Positions 1 through 7,908 are shown, counted from the stretch's first letter. The stretch is DNA of 11,376 nucleotides from Dehalococcoidia bacterium (GCA_021296025.1 JAGWBF010000034.1:14715-26090); one strand, 5' to 3'. Notes: generated from the sequence alone by a model not told the origin. Numbers and translations are program-made.

Positions 1-39
1 GGGCACGGGCCCCTGAACCACTTCTACCGTTGGTGGTAG
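1..39 (+). CDS. Possible C-terminal end of an upstream gene (partial)
   Basis: Frame 1 is open from the window edge for 12 codons and ends at a TAG at 37-39. It reads as GHGPLNHFYRWW, with codons (GGG, CAC, CCC, CTG, AAC, TTC, TAC) like those of the real genes here. It would converge on the dehydrogenase gene ending at 53, leaving a 13-base gap. Twelve codons cannot identify a family, and frame 3 is also open here, running into the dehydrogenase gene. The call rests only on codon style and a sensible gene boundary. Confidence 0.3.
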   Translation, partial: GHGPLNHFYRWW

Positions 40-52
40 CCGGTCAACGCTT

Positions 53-1054
53 TCAGGCCCTGCCGCCCACCTCGGGCCCATAGACTTCCGGATTGAAGCA
101 GGCGACCAGCTCTTCCCCCTTCACACCGGCCAGCAGGTTCCTGGCTGCCAGCATGCACATAGCCCTCCTGGCTCCATGGGAGGCACTTCCCACGTGGGGT
201 GTTATCACCAGTTTATCCAAGGTCAGCAGAGGGTCGTCGGGGGAGATAGGCTCCGGGACCGTAACATCCAGCCCCGCCCCGGCTATCCGCCCGTCTTTCA
301 ACGCCACGTAGAGGGCTGCGGGGTCCACCACTGGACCCCGGGCCATGTTGATCAGAATGGCCGACTGCTTCATCGCCGACAGCTCCGCCTCACCGATTAG
401 GTGATGAGTGTCCGGCGTGAGGGGCACATGGAGAGTGACGAAGTCCGATTCAGCGAGGAGCTGAGGCAGATCAGCGTGATGCATCTCGTACCTGGCTTCC
501 AAGTCGGACTTACTGCTCCGGGAGCAGTAGAGCACCTTCATGTCGAACCCCCGGGCGCGCTTGGCCACCTCCAGCCCTATCTTCCCCATGCCGACGATGC
601 CGATGGTTGCCCCGCTGACGTCGGCCCCCAGCCAGTGCATGGGATGGAAGGCTAGCCTCCATCCGCCTTCCCGCACCCACCGGTCACCTTCGGCCACCCT
701 GCGGGCCGTCGCCATCAGCAGGGCGAAGGTGTGGTCGGCAGTGGACTGGGACAGCACCCCCGGGGTGTGCCCCACTGGTATGCCCCGCCGGGTGGCTTCG
801 GCTATGTCGATGTTGTCTGTGCCGGCGGCCATCTGGCTCACGACCCTGAGCTGTGGCGCTCTATCTAAGACATCGGCGTCGATGCTGTCCATGATGTTGG
901 TCAGCACGCCGGCTGCATCAACCAGCTTCTCCTTCAAGGTTGAAGGCAGCGGCGGATTGTCGTCGGGCCACACCTCCATCTCCGTTTCGGCGGAAATGGC
1001 ATCCAGGGCATCGGGATGGATGCGCCTTGTGACGAACACCTTGGGGCCGGGCAT
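53..1054 (-). CDS. D-2-hydroxyacid dehydrogenase (glyoxylate/hydroxypyruvate reductase-like)
   Basis: A 333-residue NAD(P)-dependent D-isomer 2-hydroxyacid dehydrogenase, normal length for the family. Such cytoplasmic enzymes reduce 2-keto acids (glyoxylate, hydroxypyruvate) or oxidise D-2-hydroxyacids. The Rossmann dinucleotide motif GMGKIG is at residues 155-160. The catalytic triad is visible: Arg239 in NMARGPVVD, Glu268 in VPEP and His287 in TPHVGS. The stretch before the Rossmann motif (GW...HPMHWLGADVSG, about 131-148) and the SRS after the second strand (178-180) resemble glyoxylate reductases; the Arg there hints at NADPH preference. The ATG at 1054 is supported by AGGAGG (complement of 1064-1069), 9 bases upstream. 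It is transcribed away from suf and shares its control region. The exact substrate, and a 3-phosphoglycerate dehydrogenase role, cannot be settled by eye; no C-terminal ACT domain is present. Confidence 0.92.
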   Translation of the reverse strand: MPGPKVFVTRRIHPDALDAISAETEMEVWPDDNPPLPSTLKEKLVDAAGVLTNIMDSIDADVLDRAPQLRVVSQMAAGTDNIDIAEATRRGIPVGHTPGVLSQSTADHTFALLMATARRVAEGDRWVREGGWRLAFHPMHWLGADVSGATIGIVGMGKIGLEVAKRARGFDMKVLYCSRSSKSDLEARYEMHHADLPQLLAESDFVTLHVPLTPDTHHLIGEAELSAMKQSAILINMARGPVVDPAALYVALKDGRIAGAGLDVTVPEPISPDDPLLTLDKLVITPHVGSASHGARRAMCMLAARNLLAGVKGEELVACFNPEVYGPEVGGRA

Positions 1055-1144
1055 GTAAGGGGTCCTCCTAGCTGCGGGAACGGGCTGGCAGTGCCTGTGG
1101 GACTATTGTAGCCAAGGGGCTGAGGTGTATGCCACAGGGCGAGC

Positions 1145-1172
1145 AATATCTATTGTTGACTTAAAAGGTCAA
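1145..1172 (-). promoter_or_regulatory. Possible promoter for the hydroxyacid dehydrogenase gene
   Basis: On the minus strand TTGACC (complement of 1167-1172) is followed after 16 bases by GATATT (complement of 1145-1150), a 4/6 match to TATAAT. It would give a leader of about 85 bases. The -35 box is the second arm of the suf operator palindrome, so the two divergent promoters would share it. A competing -10 is TACAAT (complement of 1105-1110), which is a better hexamer but has no convincing -35. Weak call. Confidence 0.3.
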
Positions 1173-1173
1173 C
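1155..1173. promoter_or_regulatory. Inverted repeat, likely operator of the suf promoter
   Basis: GTTGACTTAAAAGGTCAAC has perfect 6-base arms (GTTGAC and GTCAAC) around a 7-base A/T-rich spacer. It covers the -35 box and the start of the -35/-10 spacer of the suf promoter, where a bound repressor would block RNA polymerase. The TTGAC...GTCAA half-site order resembles IscR-type (Rrf2 family) type 1 sites. It does not resemble cyanobacterial SufR sites, which have CAAC before GTTG. No Rrf2 or SufR regulator gene lies in this window, so the binding protein is inferred. Confidence 0.55.
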
Positions 1174-1184
1174 TTTAGTAACAT
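1156..1184 (+). promoter_or_regulatory. Sigma70-type promoter of the suf operon
   Basis: TTGACT (1156-1161; 5/6 to the -35 consensus) is separated by exactly 17 bases from TAACAT (1179-1184; 4/6 to the -10 consensus). Transcription would start near 1191, giving a leader of about 30 bases that holds the purine-rich AAAGGGGGG (1209-1217) before the sufB ATG at 1221. It is the best promoter-like pair in the intergenic region and points into the six-gene operon. Confidence 0.6.
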
Positions 1185-1220
1185 CTAGCTAGGATATAGC
1201 AGCAAACCAAAGGGGGGTTG

Positions 1221-2684
1221 ATGGCAACTCCGGAGGTTATTTCCCGGGAAACTGGTCTCGGTGATTCGGGCTACAAGTACGGCTTCGTGACCGATGTCGA
1301 ATCCGAGGTCATACCCCCCGGCCTCAACGAAGATGTTATCAGGCTCATCTCTGAAAAGAAGAACGAGCCTGAATTCATGCTGGAGTGGAGGCTCCGGGCC
1401 TACCGACACTTCCTCACCCTGGTGGAGCAGGAGCAGGTGCCCCAGTGGGCCAACGTGGACTACCCGCCCATAGACTTCCAAAAGATCGTTTACTACGCAG
1501 CTCCCAAGCCGAAGGTGACCCTGAAGAGCCTGGATGAGGTGGACCCGGAGCTGCTGGCCACCTACGAGAAGCTGGGCATATCCCTGGAGGAGCAGAAGCG
1601 CCTGGCGGGCGTGGCGGTGGATGCGGTGTTCGACAGCGTGTCCATCGTGACCACCTTCAAGGAGGAGCTGGCCAAACACGGCGTAATCTTCTGCTCCTTT
1701 TCCGAAGCTGTACAGAACTACCCCGACCTGGTGAAGAAGTACTTGGGCTCGGTGGTACCCTACGCCGACAACTTCTACGCCGCCCTGAACTCAGCCGTCT
1801 TTTCTGACGGCTCCTTCTGCTACATACCCAAGGGCGTCCGCTGCCCCTACGAGCTGACCACCTACTTCCGCATCAACTATGCCGAGTCGGGCCAGTTCGA
1901 GCGCACCCTTATCGTTGCGGATGAGGGCAGCTACGTCAGCTACCTGGAGGGCTGCTCGGCGCCCCAGCGGGACAACAACCAGCTCCACGCCGCAGTGGTT
2001 GAGCTGGTGGCCCACGACAACGCCGAGATCAAGTACTCGACCATTCAGAACTGGTACCCCGGCGATGAAGAGGGCAAGGGCGGCATCTACAACTTCGTAA
2101 CCAAGCGGGGTCGCTGCCAGGGCGTCAACTCCAAGATTTCCTGGACCCAGGTTGAGACGGGCGCCGCCATCACTTGGAAGTACCCCAGCGTCCTCCTCCA
2201 GGGAGATAACTCCATCGGCGAATTCTATTCGGTAGCCCTAACCAAGGGCTACCAGCAGGCCGACACCGGCACCAAGATGGTGCACATGGGCAAAAACACC
2301 CGCAGCACCATCATCTCCAAGGGGATCTCGGCAGGTCATGGCAGCAACACCTACCGGGGCTTGGTGCGGGTCAACTCAAGGGCGGACAACGCCCGCAACT
2401 TCACCCAGTGCGACTCCCTCCTCATAGGCGACCAGTGCAGCGCCCACACGACACCTTACGTAGAGGTGCGCAACAGCTCCGCCCACCTTGAGCACGAGGC
2501 ATACACCTCCAGAGTCAGCGAAGACCAGCTCTTCTACTGCAACCAGCGGGGCATGTCCACAGAAGAGGCCAACGCCTTGATCATCAACGGGTTCTGCAAA
2601 GAGGTGTTTCGCCAGCTTCCCCTTGAGTTTGCCGTGGAAGCCACCCGTCTGATGGAGCTCAACCTGGAAGGAGCGGTAGGCTAA
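1221..2684 (+). CDS. sufB: Fe-S cluster assembly scaffold SufB
   Basis: A 487-residue SufB, the cytoplasmic beta-helix scaffold that, with SufD and the SufC ATPase, builds Fe-S clusters. The family core is evident, including YIPKGVRCPYELTTYFRIN (202-220), EGCSAPQRDNNQLH (243-256) and the C-terminal block from about 391 to 475. Cys397 in FTQC lies 28 and 29 residues before His425 and Glu426 (HLEHEA). That spacing matches E. coli SufB Cys405, His433 and Glu434, known to matter for sulfur transfer and cluster building. Length is close to the usual 470-495. I chose ATG 1221 over the TTG at 1218, which would sit directly against the G-rich ribosome site (1212-1217). It is the first gene of the operon; its stop is one base before the sufC start, so translation is probably coupled. 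Confidence 0.97.
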   Translation: MATPEVISRETGLGDSGYKYGFVTDVESEVIPPGLNEDVIRLISEKKNEPEFMLEWRLRAYRHFLTLVEQEQVPQWANVDYPPIDFQKIVYYAAPKPKVTLKSLDEVDPELLATYEKLGISLEEQKRLAGVAVDAVFDSVSIVTTFKEELAKHGVIFCSFSEAVQNYPDLVKKYLGSVVPYADNFYAALNSAVFSDGSFCYIPKGVRCPYELTTYFRINYAESGQFERTLIVADEGSYVSYLEGCSAPQRDNNQLHAAVVELVAHDNAEIKYSTIQNWYPGDEEGKGGIYNFVTKRGRCQGVNSKISWTQVETGAAITWKYPSVLLQGDNSIGEFYSVALTKGYQQADTGTKMVHMGKNTRSTIISKGISAGHGSNTYRGLVRVNSRADNARNFTQCDSLLIGDQCSAHTTPYVEVRNSSAHLEHEAYTSRVSEDQLFYCNQRGMSTEEANALIINGFCKEVFRQLPLEFAVEATRLMELNLEGAVG

Positions 2685-2685
2685 T

Positions 2686-3471
<786 letters not shown>

Positions 3472-3487
3472 GACACGTACCTTCTCC

Positions 3488-4834
3488 ATGCAGCAGCAGA
3501 CCGCCTACGAAACACCTTACCTGGAAGCCTTTGACGCCTTCCAGGGGGGGCATGCCTCCGGCGACCCGGCCTTCATACAGGCCCACCGGCGGGAGGCCAT
3601 CGAACGCTTCGGCGCCCAGGGTTTCCCCACCGCTCGCAGGGGCAACGAAGCATGGAAGTACACCGACGTCGGTCCCCTGGCGCGGATACCCTTCCAGCTC
3701 CCGGACCCTTCAAGGGGAGCGTTGGTCAAGCAAGGCCAGCTAAAGACCGCATCCTTCGGCTCGGGCGAATGGCCCAAGTTGGTGTTCGTAGACGGGACCT
3801 ACAGCGAAGAGCTTTCCAACCTGCCCCGGTCACGCAACGGTGTCACAATATGCAACCTCGCCGAGGCCATGACCCGTCGCCCGGAAGTGGTGGAGCAGCA
3901 CCTTGGCCGCCTTGCTTCCCAGGAAGAGAACGGGTTTACTGCCCTCAACGCGGCCTTTGTCCACGACGGCGCTTTCGTCCATGTGTCCAAGGACTACGCC
4001 GCCGAGCACCCGGTCCTGATAATCAACCTGTCTTCGGGCAAGCACCCCGACAGCGTCAGCCACCCCAGGGCGCTGATAGTCGCCGAGGAGGGGGCTGGGG
4101 CCACAGTGGTGGAGATGCATGCGTCCCTGAAGGGCAGCCGGTATTTCACCAACGCAGTGACCGAGGTTGTGGTCACTCCCGGCGCTACCGTCAGGCACTA
4201 CCGGGTGCAGCGCCAGAGTCCCCACGCTTACCACATTGCCACGATTAAGGCGGAGGTAGGCCGTGACGCCACCTTCGACTCGGCGGCTGTGGACATGGGC
4301 GCGTCCCTTGCCCGAAACAACCTGGGCGTTACCATGGCCGGCGAAGAAGGGCATGCGGCATTGAACGGCCTGTACTTGGTGGGCGATGCCCAGCACGTAG
4401 ACAACGAGGTGGTCATCGACCACGCCGCTCCTAACACCAGCAGCCGGGAGCTGTACAAGGGAATCCTGGACGGCAAGTCCCGCTCGGTGTTCCACGGCAG
4501 CATCATCGTCAGGAAGGACGCCCAGAAGGTCAACGCAAGCCAGGCAGACAAGAACTTGCTCCTTTCCGAGCAGGCGGAGGCGGACACCAAGCCCGCCTTC
4601 TGGATTTACGCCGACGACGTTAAATGCGGGCACGGGGCCGCCAACGGCCAGTTGGATGAGAACGCCCTGTTCTACCTGCAGGCCCGGGGCATCGACAGAG
4701 CCTCCGCCCGGACCATGCTGGTGCGGGCATTCGCCAGGGAGATTGTTCAGCTTATAGACTTGGCCCCTCTACGTGACTACGTGGACCGCCAGGTGATCAA
4801 GGTCATTCCTCAGCTGCAGTCGGGCGCCGCCTGA
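3488..4834 (+). CDS. sufD: Fe-S cluster assembly protein SufD
   Basis: A 448-residue SufD, partner of SufB in the SufBCD complex. The N-terminal helical part carries GNEAWKYTD (about 52-60), as in other SufD/SufB N-termini, followed by the beta-helix core. The C-terminal hallmark KVNASQADKNLLLS (347-360) precedes YADDVKCGHGA, where His382 and Cys380 correspond to E. coli SufD His360 and its neighbouring Cys; His360 lines the cluster-building site with SufB Cys405. The ATG at 3488 lies 16 bases after the sufC stop with a modest AGGA at 3470-3473. An in-frame TTG at 3455 inside sufC would add 11 residues (GSVPRTRTFS type) that do not look conserved, so I prefer the ATG. Confidence 0.95.
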   Translation: MQQQTAYETPYLEAFDAFQGGHASGDPAFIQAHRREAIERFGAQGFPTARRGNEAWKYTDVGPLARIPFQLPDPSRGALVKQGQLKTASFGSGEWPKLVFVDGTYSEELSNLPRSRNGVTICNLAEAMTRRPEVVEQHLGRLASQEENGFTALNAAFVHDGAFVHVSKDYAAEHPVLIINLSSGKHPDSVSHPRALIVAEEGAGATVVEMHASLKGSRYFTNAVTEVVVTPGATVRHYRVQRQSPHAYHIATIKAEVGRDATFDSAAVDMGASLARNNLGVTMAGEEGHAALNGLYLVGDAQHVDNEVVIDHAAPNTSSRELYKGILDGKSRSVFHGSIIVRKDAQKVNASQADKNLLLSEQAEADTKPAFWIYADDVKCGHGAANGQLDENALFYLQARGIDRASARTMLVRAFAREIVQLIDLAPLRDYVDRQVIKVIPQLQSGAA

Positions 4835-4864
4835 CCGCCAACCTCACGAAGGGAACGTGCATCG

Positions 4865-5191
4865 ATGGAGCTGCAGTACTATCCGGTAGCCAAGGTGGAA
4901 GAGTTGCCTCCCGGGAGCACCAAGCGGGTGCGTCCCACCAAGGGGGAGTATCTTCTGGTGTGCAATGTGGAAGGCGAGATCTACGCCATCGAGGACTTTT
5001 GCACCCATGACGGTTCGATACTGGGATTCGGGGACCTGGACGGCAAGTTCATCGAATGTCCCCGCCACTTCGCCAAGTTCGACGTTACCTGCGGAGTTGC
5101 CTCCGGGTTCTGGAAGCACCTCAAGCCCGTACCCACGTTCCCCGTGCGGATAACCGACGATAACATCGAAGTCGGAATCAAGGAACGATGA
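4865..5191 (+). CDS. Rieske [2Fe-2S] ferredoxin in the suf operon
   Basis: A 108-residue soluble Rieske-type ferredoxin. The two ligand boxes are CTH (Cys46, His48) and CPRH (Cys65, His68), 16 residues apart, as in NirD-like proteins and ferredoxin subunits of ring-hydroxylating dioxygenases. There is no signal peptide or membrane anchor, so it should be cytoplasmic. The second box reads CPRHFAKFDV, with Phe where most family members have Gly after the His. The C-terminal half (PVPTFPVRITDDNIEV) is a normal Rieske fold ending. It sits 30 bases after sufD with GAAGGGA at 4848-4854 as ribosome site, and 28 bases before sufS. No oxygenase lies nearby, so the likely role is electron delivery or redox support to SUF; being a cluster client is an alternative. 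Confidence 0.93.
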   Translation: MELQYYPVAKVEELPPGSTKRVRPTKGEYLLVCNVEGEIYAIEDFCTHDGSILGFGDLDGKFIECPRHFAKFDVTCGVASGFWKHLKPVPTFPVRITDDNIEVGIKER

Positions 5192-5219
5192 GCCCGACGG
5201 AAGCCAGCAAGGGGGCGCT

Positions 5220-6461
5220 GTGTTTGACGTAGCCAAAATCCGGCAGGACTTTCCCATCCTGTCTAAGACGGTTTACGGGAAACCCCTGGTCTATCTTGAC
5301 AATGCGGCAACGTCTCAGAAGCCCCGTCAAGTTATCCAGGCCTTGGTGGACTACTACGAAGGCTACAACTCCAACGTCCACCGTGGGGTCCACGCTCTCA
5401 GCATGGAGGCCACCCAGAGGTACGAAGAAGCGAGGCAGAAGATCGCCGACTTCATCGGGGCCGGTAGCTCCGAGGCGGTGATATTTGTGCGCAATACGAC
5501 GGAGGCCATCAACCTGGTGGCCGGCACCTGGGCCGTCGCCAACCTGAAGACGGGCGACGAGATTCTCACCACCGAGATGGAGCACCACAGCAACCTGGTG
5601 CCTTGGCAGAAGCTAGCCAAGGAGAAGGGGATCGTGCTTCGGTTCGTTCCCGTTACCGACCAGGGCACCCTCGATATCAGCAATCTGGACTCCCTGTTGA
5701 ACGAGCGCACCCGCCTGGTGGCCTTCAATCACATGTCCAACGTACTGGGCACCATCAACCCGGTGGATGAGTTGACCAGGGCAGCCCGGGCCAAGGGCGC
5801 CCTTGTGCTCCTGGACGGGGCCCAGAGTGTGCCCCACATGCCGGTGAATGTGCAGGAACTGGACTGCGATTTCATGGCCTTTTCCGGCCACAAGATGATG
5901 GGCCCTACGGGCATCGGCGTCCTTTACGTCAAGCCCAGTATCATGGACCAGATGGAACCCTTCCTGAGGGGCGGGGAGATGGTGAAGCAGGTGTGGCTGG
6001 AAGATGCCACCTGGAACGACCTGCCCATGAAGTTCGAGGCGGGCACCCCAAACATCGCCGATACCATCGCCCTCGGCGCCGCCGTGGACTACCTCCAGGC
6101 CCTGGACATGTCCCAGGTGCGCCAGCACGAGACCCAGATCACCGCCTACGCCCTGGAGTCCTTCCGAGAGCTTAAGGAAGACCTGGAGATGTACGGTCCC
6201 GAGGACCTGAACATCCGGGGAGGCATCGTTTCCTTCTACGCCCATGATGTGCATCCCCACGACCTGGGGACCATGCTGGACCGGGAAGGCATCGCCATCA
6301 GGGCGGGACATCACTGTGCCATGCCCTTGGTGCGGGACCGCCTGGGCAAGGCTGCCACCGCCCGGGCCAGCTTCTACGTCTATAACACCGAGGAAGAGGT
6401 GGACCAGCTCGTGGAGGCCCTGAAACAGGCCCTGAGGTTCTTTAAGGGGCGCGCAACCTAG
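5220..6461 (+). CDS. sufS: Group II cysteine desulfurase SufS
   Basis: A 413-residue PLP-dependent cysteine desulfurase that converts L-cysteine to L-alanine and holds the sulfur as a persulfide. The PLP Schiff-base lysine is Lys225 in SGHKMMGPTGIG. His123 in MEHHSN stacks on the cofactor, Asp199 in LLDGAQ binds the pyridine nitrogen, and the persulfide-forming Cys366 lies in RAGHHCAMPL. The short loop before the catalytic Cys marks group II (SufS) rather than group I (IscS/NifS). The start is GTG at 5220 (MFDVAKIRQDFPIL, a typical SufS opening) with AAGGGGG at 5209-5215, four bases upstream. Pairing with downstream sufU suggests SufU-dependent sulfur transfer. Confidence 0.97.
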   Translation: MFDVAKIRQDFPILSKTVYGKPLVYLDNAATSQKPRQVIQALVDYYEGYNSNVHRGVHALSMEATQRYEEARQKIADFIGAGSSEAVIFVRNTTEAINLVAGTWAVANLKTGDEILTTEMEHHSNLVPWQKLAKEKGIVLRFVPVTDQGTLDISNLDSLLNERTRLVAFNHMSNVLGTINPVDELTRAARAKGALVLLDGAQSVPHMPVNVQELDCDFMAFSGHKMMGPTGIGVLYVKPSIMDQMEPFLRGGEMVKQVWLEDATWNDLPMKFEAGTPNIADTIALGAAVDYLQALDMSQVRQHETQITAYALESFRELKEDLEMYGPEDLNIRGGIVSFYAHDVHPHDLGTMLDREGIAIRAGHHCAMPLVRDRLGKAATARASFYVYNTEEEVDQLVEALKQALRFFKGRAT

Positions 6462-6528
6462 CCCACTCTGGAGCGCACCACCAATTTCGACGGCTAACTG
6501 CCGGCCCTGACGAGGTTAGACGAACAAC

Positions 6529-6987
6529 ATGCAGCAGTTCCCCATGGAAGAGCTGGACGAGCTCTACCAGGAAGTGATCCTGGACCACTACCGCAACTCC
6601 CGCAACAATACTCCCCTGCCCTCGCCGGACATCGAATACGATGGGTTCAACCCCTTCTGCGGCGACGAGGTGGTGCTGCAGCTTAAGCTGGCTGACGGTG
6701 CGGTCAAGCAGGCGGGCTTCCACGGCCAGGGATGCTCCATCAGTCAGGCTTCGGCATCGATGATGACGGACCTACTGAAGGGAAAGACCCTGGAAGAAGC
6801 CATAGCTCTGTCCGAGGTGTTCCGGCGAATGATGTCGGGCCAGGAGCCATCGGAGGAAGAGCTGGAAATGATTGGCGACCTGGAAGCCCTGAAGGGGGTC
6901 TGCAAGTTCCCCGTGCGCATAAAGTGCGCCCTGCTACCATGGGCAGCCTTGGAGGACGGGATCACCGAGTACCGCTCCCAGGCATAG
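6529..6987 (+). CDS. sufU: Sulfur acceptor SufU (zinc-binding IscU-like)
   Basis: A 152-residue IscU-fold protein. The four positions that bind zinc in Bacillus subtilis SufU are present: Cys44 and Asp46 in NPFCGD, Cys69 in GCSISQASASMM, and Cys133 in VRIKCALLPW. The region around 85-125 carries the insertion usual in SufU and absent from IscU. SufU swaps a zinc ligand to take persulfide sulfur from SufS and passes it to SufBCD, so it is more likely a sulfur shuttle than a scaffold. It begins 67 bases after sufS with GAGGTT at 6512-6517 upstream of ATG 6529; the second ATG at 6544 has no ribosome site. It is the last gene of the operon; no sufT follows. Confidence 0.95.
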   Translation: MQQFPMEELDELYQEVILDHYRNSRNNTPLPSPDIEYDGFNPFCGDEVVLQLKLADGAVKQAGFHGQGCSISQASASMMTDLLKGKTLEEAIALSEVFRRMMSGQEPSEEELEMIGDLEALKGVCKFPVRIKCALLPWAALEDGITEYRSQA

Positions 6988-6998
6988 AGCACGCCAGT

Positions 6999-7036
6999 CC
7001 CTCTTCCCTGAGGGAGAAGGCTAGGCTGAGGGGAGT
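6999..7036. repeat. REP-like hairpin element between convergent genes
   Basis: CCCTCTTCCCTGAGGGAGAA and the following GGCTAGGCTGAGGGG form a recognisable element. Bases 7000-7008 can pair with 7012-7020 around a TGA loop, with one C/A mismatch and one T/G wobble. The layout (a CCCTC/GAGGG hairpin, then a CTAGG..GAGGGG tail) resembles the short palindromic repeats I know from intergenic regions of many GC-rich bacteria. It lies between sufU and the TatD gene and runs over the latter's stop codon. There is no T tract, so it is not a standard intrinsic terminator, though a hairpin here may protect both 3' ends. A single copy is visible in this window. Confidence 0.5.
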
Positions 7037-7815
7037 GCAGGCAAGTCCAGCTTCAGCAGGGCAGCCAGGTTGCGGGTGGTGACCTCTGCGACCTCTTCCA
7101 CGGTGATCCCCTTCAGCTCCGCCAGCTTCTCTGCAACGTCTCTCACATGCCTGGGTTCCGTCCAGTTGTGGCGGTACTTCTTGAAGGGCTGGGGAGCCGC
7201 GTCGGTCTCCAACACGAGGTTTTCCAGGGGCAGCTCTCTGGACACCTCCTGGAGGTGGGGCAGCCTAAGCAGGGGCCGTGCCAGGGAGAGGTAGAAGCCC
7301 CCGTCGATGGCTTCCCTGGCGGTGCGTTCATCATCCTGGAAGTAGTGCATCACGCCTCCCACATCCCCGGCGCCCTCCTCCCGCAGCATTCGGAAGACGT
7401 CGGAGTGGGACTCCCGGGAGTGGAAGATCACTGGCAGGCCCAAGGTCTTGGCAAGCCGTATCTGCTCCCTGAACATCTGGTGCTGGCTGGGCACATCGGG
7501 GGATTCGGGCAGGTAGTCCAAGCCTATCTCGCTGATACAGATGACCTTAGCGCTGCTTCGCGCAAGCTCCTCCAGGCCCATGAGGAGCTTTTCATCCCCG
7601 GGCATGGAGGTCGTTACCTCCATGGGATGAACTCCGACCCCCGCATAAAGCGCTGAATGCTCACGGGCCATCTTCACGCACACCCTGGAAGACTCCAGCG
7701 TGGTGCCCGCGCAGATAATGGGGCCTACGTGGACGCTGTCCGCCCTCTCCAGGATTTCCGGGATCTCCTGGGCGGGATACTGGTCCAGGTGGGTGTGGGA
7801 ATCGGCGAGGATCAA
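7021..7815 (-). CDS. TatD-family metal-dependent hydrolase (DNase)
   Basis: A 264-residue TIM-barrel hydrolase of the TatD family, metal-dependent phosphodiesterases including 3'-5' exonucleases and D-aminoacyl-tRNA deacylase-like members. Metal ligands are in order: His7 and His9 (HTHLD), Glu96 (ISEIGLDY), His132 (IFHSRES), His157 (VMHYF) and Asp205 (LETDAAP). His63 in GVHP is also conserved. The usual HCF box reads HYF, a tolerated variation. Length is normal. The start is a TTG at 7815 (complement); AAGGAAA six bases upstream supports it and MILADSHTHLD is a standard opening. The last codons and the TAG stop lie inside the REP-like element, so the C-terminal tail LPALPSA may have been shaped by it. 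Convergent with sufU and divergent from the flippase-like gene. Confidence 0.93.
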   Translation of the reverse strand: MILADSHTHLDQYPAQEIPEILERADSVHVGPIICAGTTLESSRVCVKMAREHSALYAGVGVHPMEVTTSMPGDEKLLMGLEELARSSAKVICISEIGLDYLPESPDVPSQHQMFREQIRLAKTLGLPVIFHSRESHSDVFRMLREEGAGDVGGVMHYFQDDERTAREAIDGGFYLSLARPLLRLPHLQEVSRELPLENLVLETDAAPQPFKKYRHNWTEPRHVRDVAEKLAELKGITVEEVAEVTTRNLAALLKLDLPALPSA

Positions 7816-7826
7816 CGCTGCTTTCC

Positions 7827-7856
7827 TTGTACGTGATTGTTTGGCTACTATATACT
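7827..7856 (+). promoter_or_regulatory. Promoter for the flippase-like/solute-binding gene pair
   Basis: TTGTAC (7827-7832, 3/6) is followed after 18 bases by TATACT (7851-7856, 5/6). A start near 7863 gives a leader of about 45 bases containing AAGGGGG at 7893-7899. The -10 box is the right part of an 18-base near-palindrome shared with the promoter on the other strand. If correct, the transcript begins downstream of the only canonical start codon (TTG 7837) of the following gene. Confidence 0.45.
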
Positions 7857-7860
7857 AGCC
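7843..7860. promoter_or_regulatory. 18-bp near-palindrome joining two divergent -10 boxes
   Basis: GGCTACTATATACTAGCC pairs with itself at 8 of 9 positions, the exception being C/C at 7848/7855. Its TATATA centre supplies overlapping -10 hexamers on both strands. It may be a regulator site or simply a product of two back-to-back promoters; no regulator gene lies next to it. Confidence 0.5.
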
Positions 7861-7875
7861 CGAAACAGGCCACAA
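7847..7875 (-). promoter_or_regulatory. Promoter for the TatD-family gene
   Basis: On the minus strand TTGTGG (complement of 7870-7875, 3/6) precedes TATAGT (complement of 7847-7852, 5/6) by 17 bases. Transcription would begin near 7840, about 25 bases ahead of the TTG start, leaving just enough room for the AAGGAAA ribosome site. It overlaps the divergent + strand promoter at the -10 boxes, so polymerase could probably occupy only one at a time. Confidence 0.45.
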
Positions 7876-7908
7876 GAACCGGCATCCAACCTAAGGGGGC
7901 AACATCCT

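Noticed and set aside
540..1058. 172-codon open frame antisense to the dehydrogenase gene
   Set aside because: The opposite strand carries all dehydrogenase motifs; this frame is Ser/Pro/Arg-rich shadow sequence.
1190..1195. TAGGAT as a -10 box for suf
   Set aside because: It would lie 28 bases from the TTGACT -35 box, too far, and the 17-base-spaced TAACAT fits better.
3830..4633. Long open frame antisense to sufD
   Set aside because: It is a GC-rich shadow of a conserved gene; its translation has no recognisable domain and no ribosome site was found.
6999..7022. Intrinsic terminator for suf
   Set aside because: The hairpin has no following T run on either strand, so it is listed as a REP-like element.
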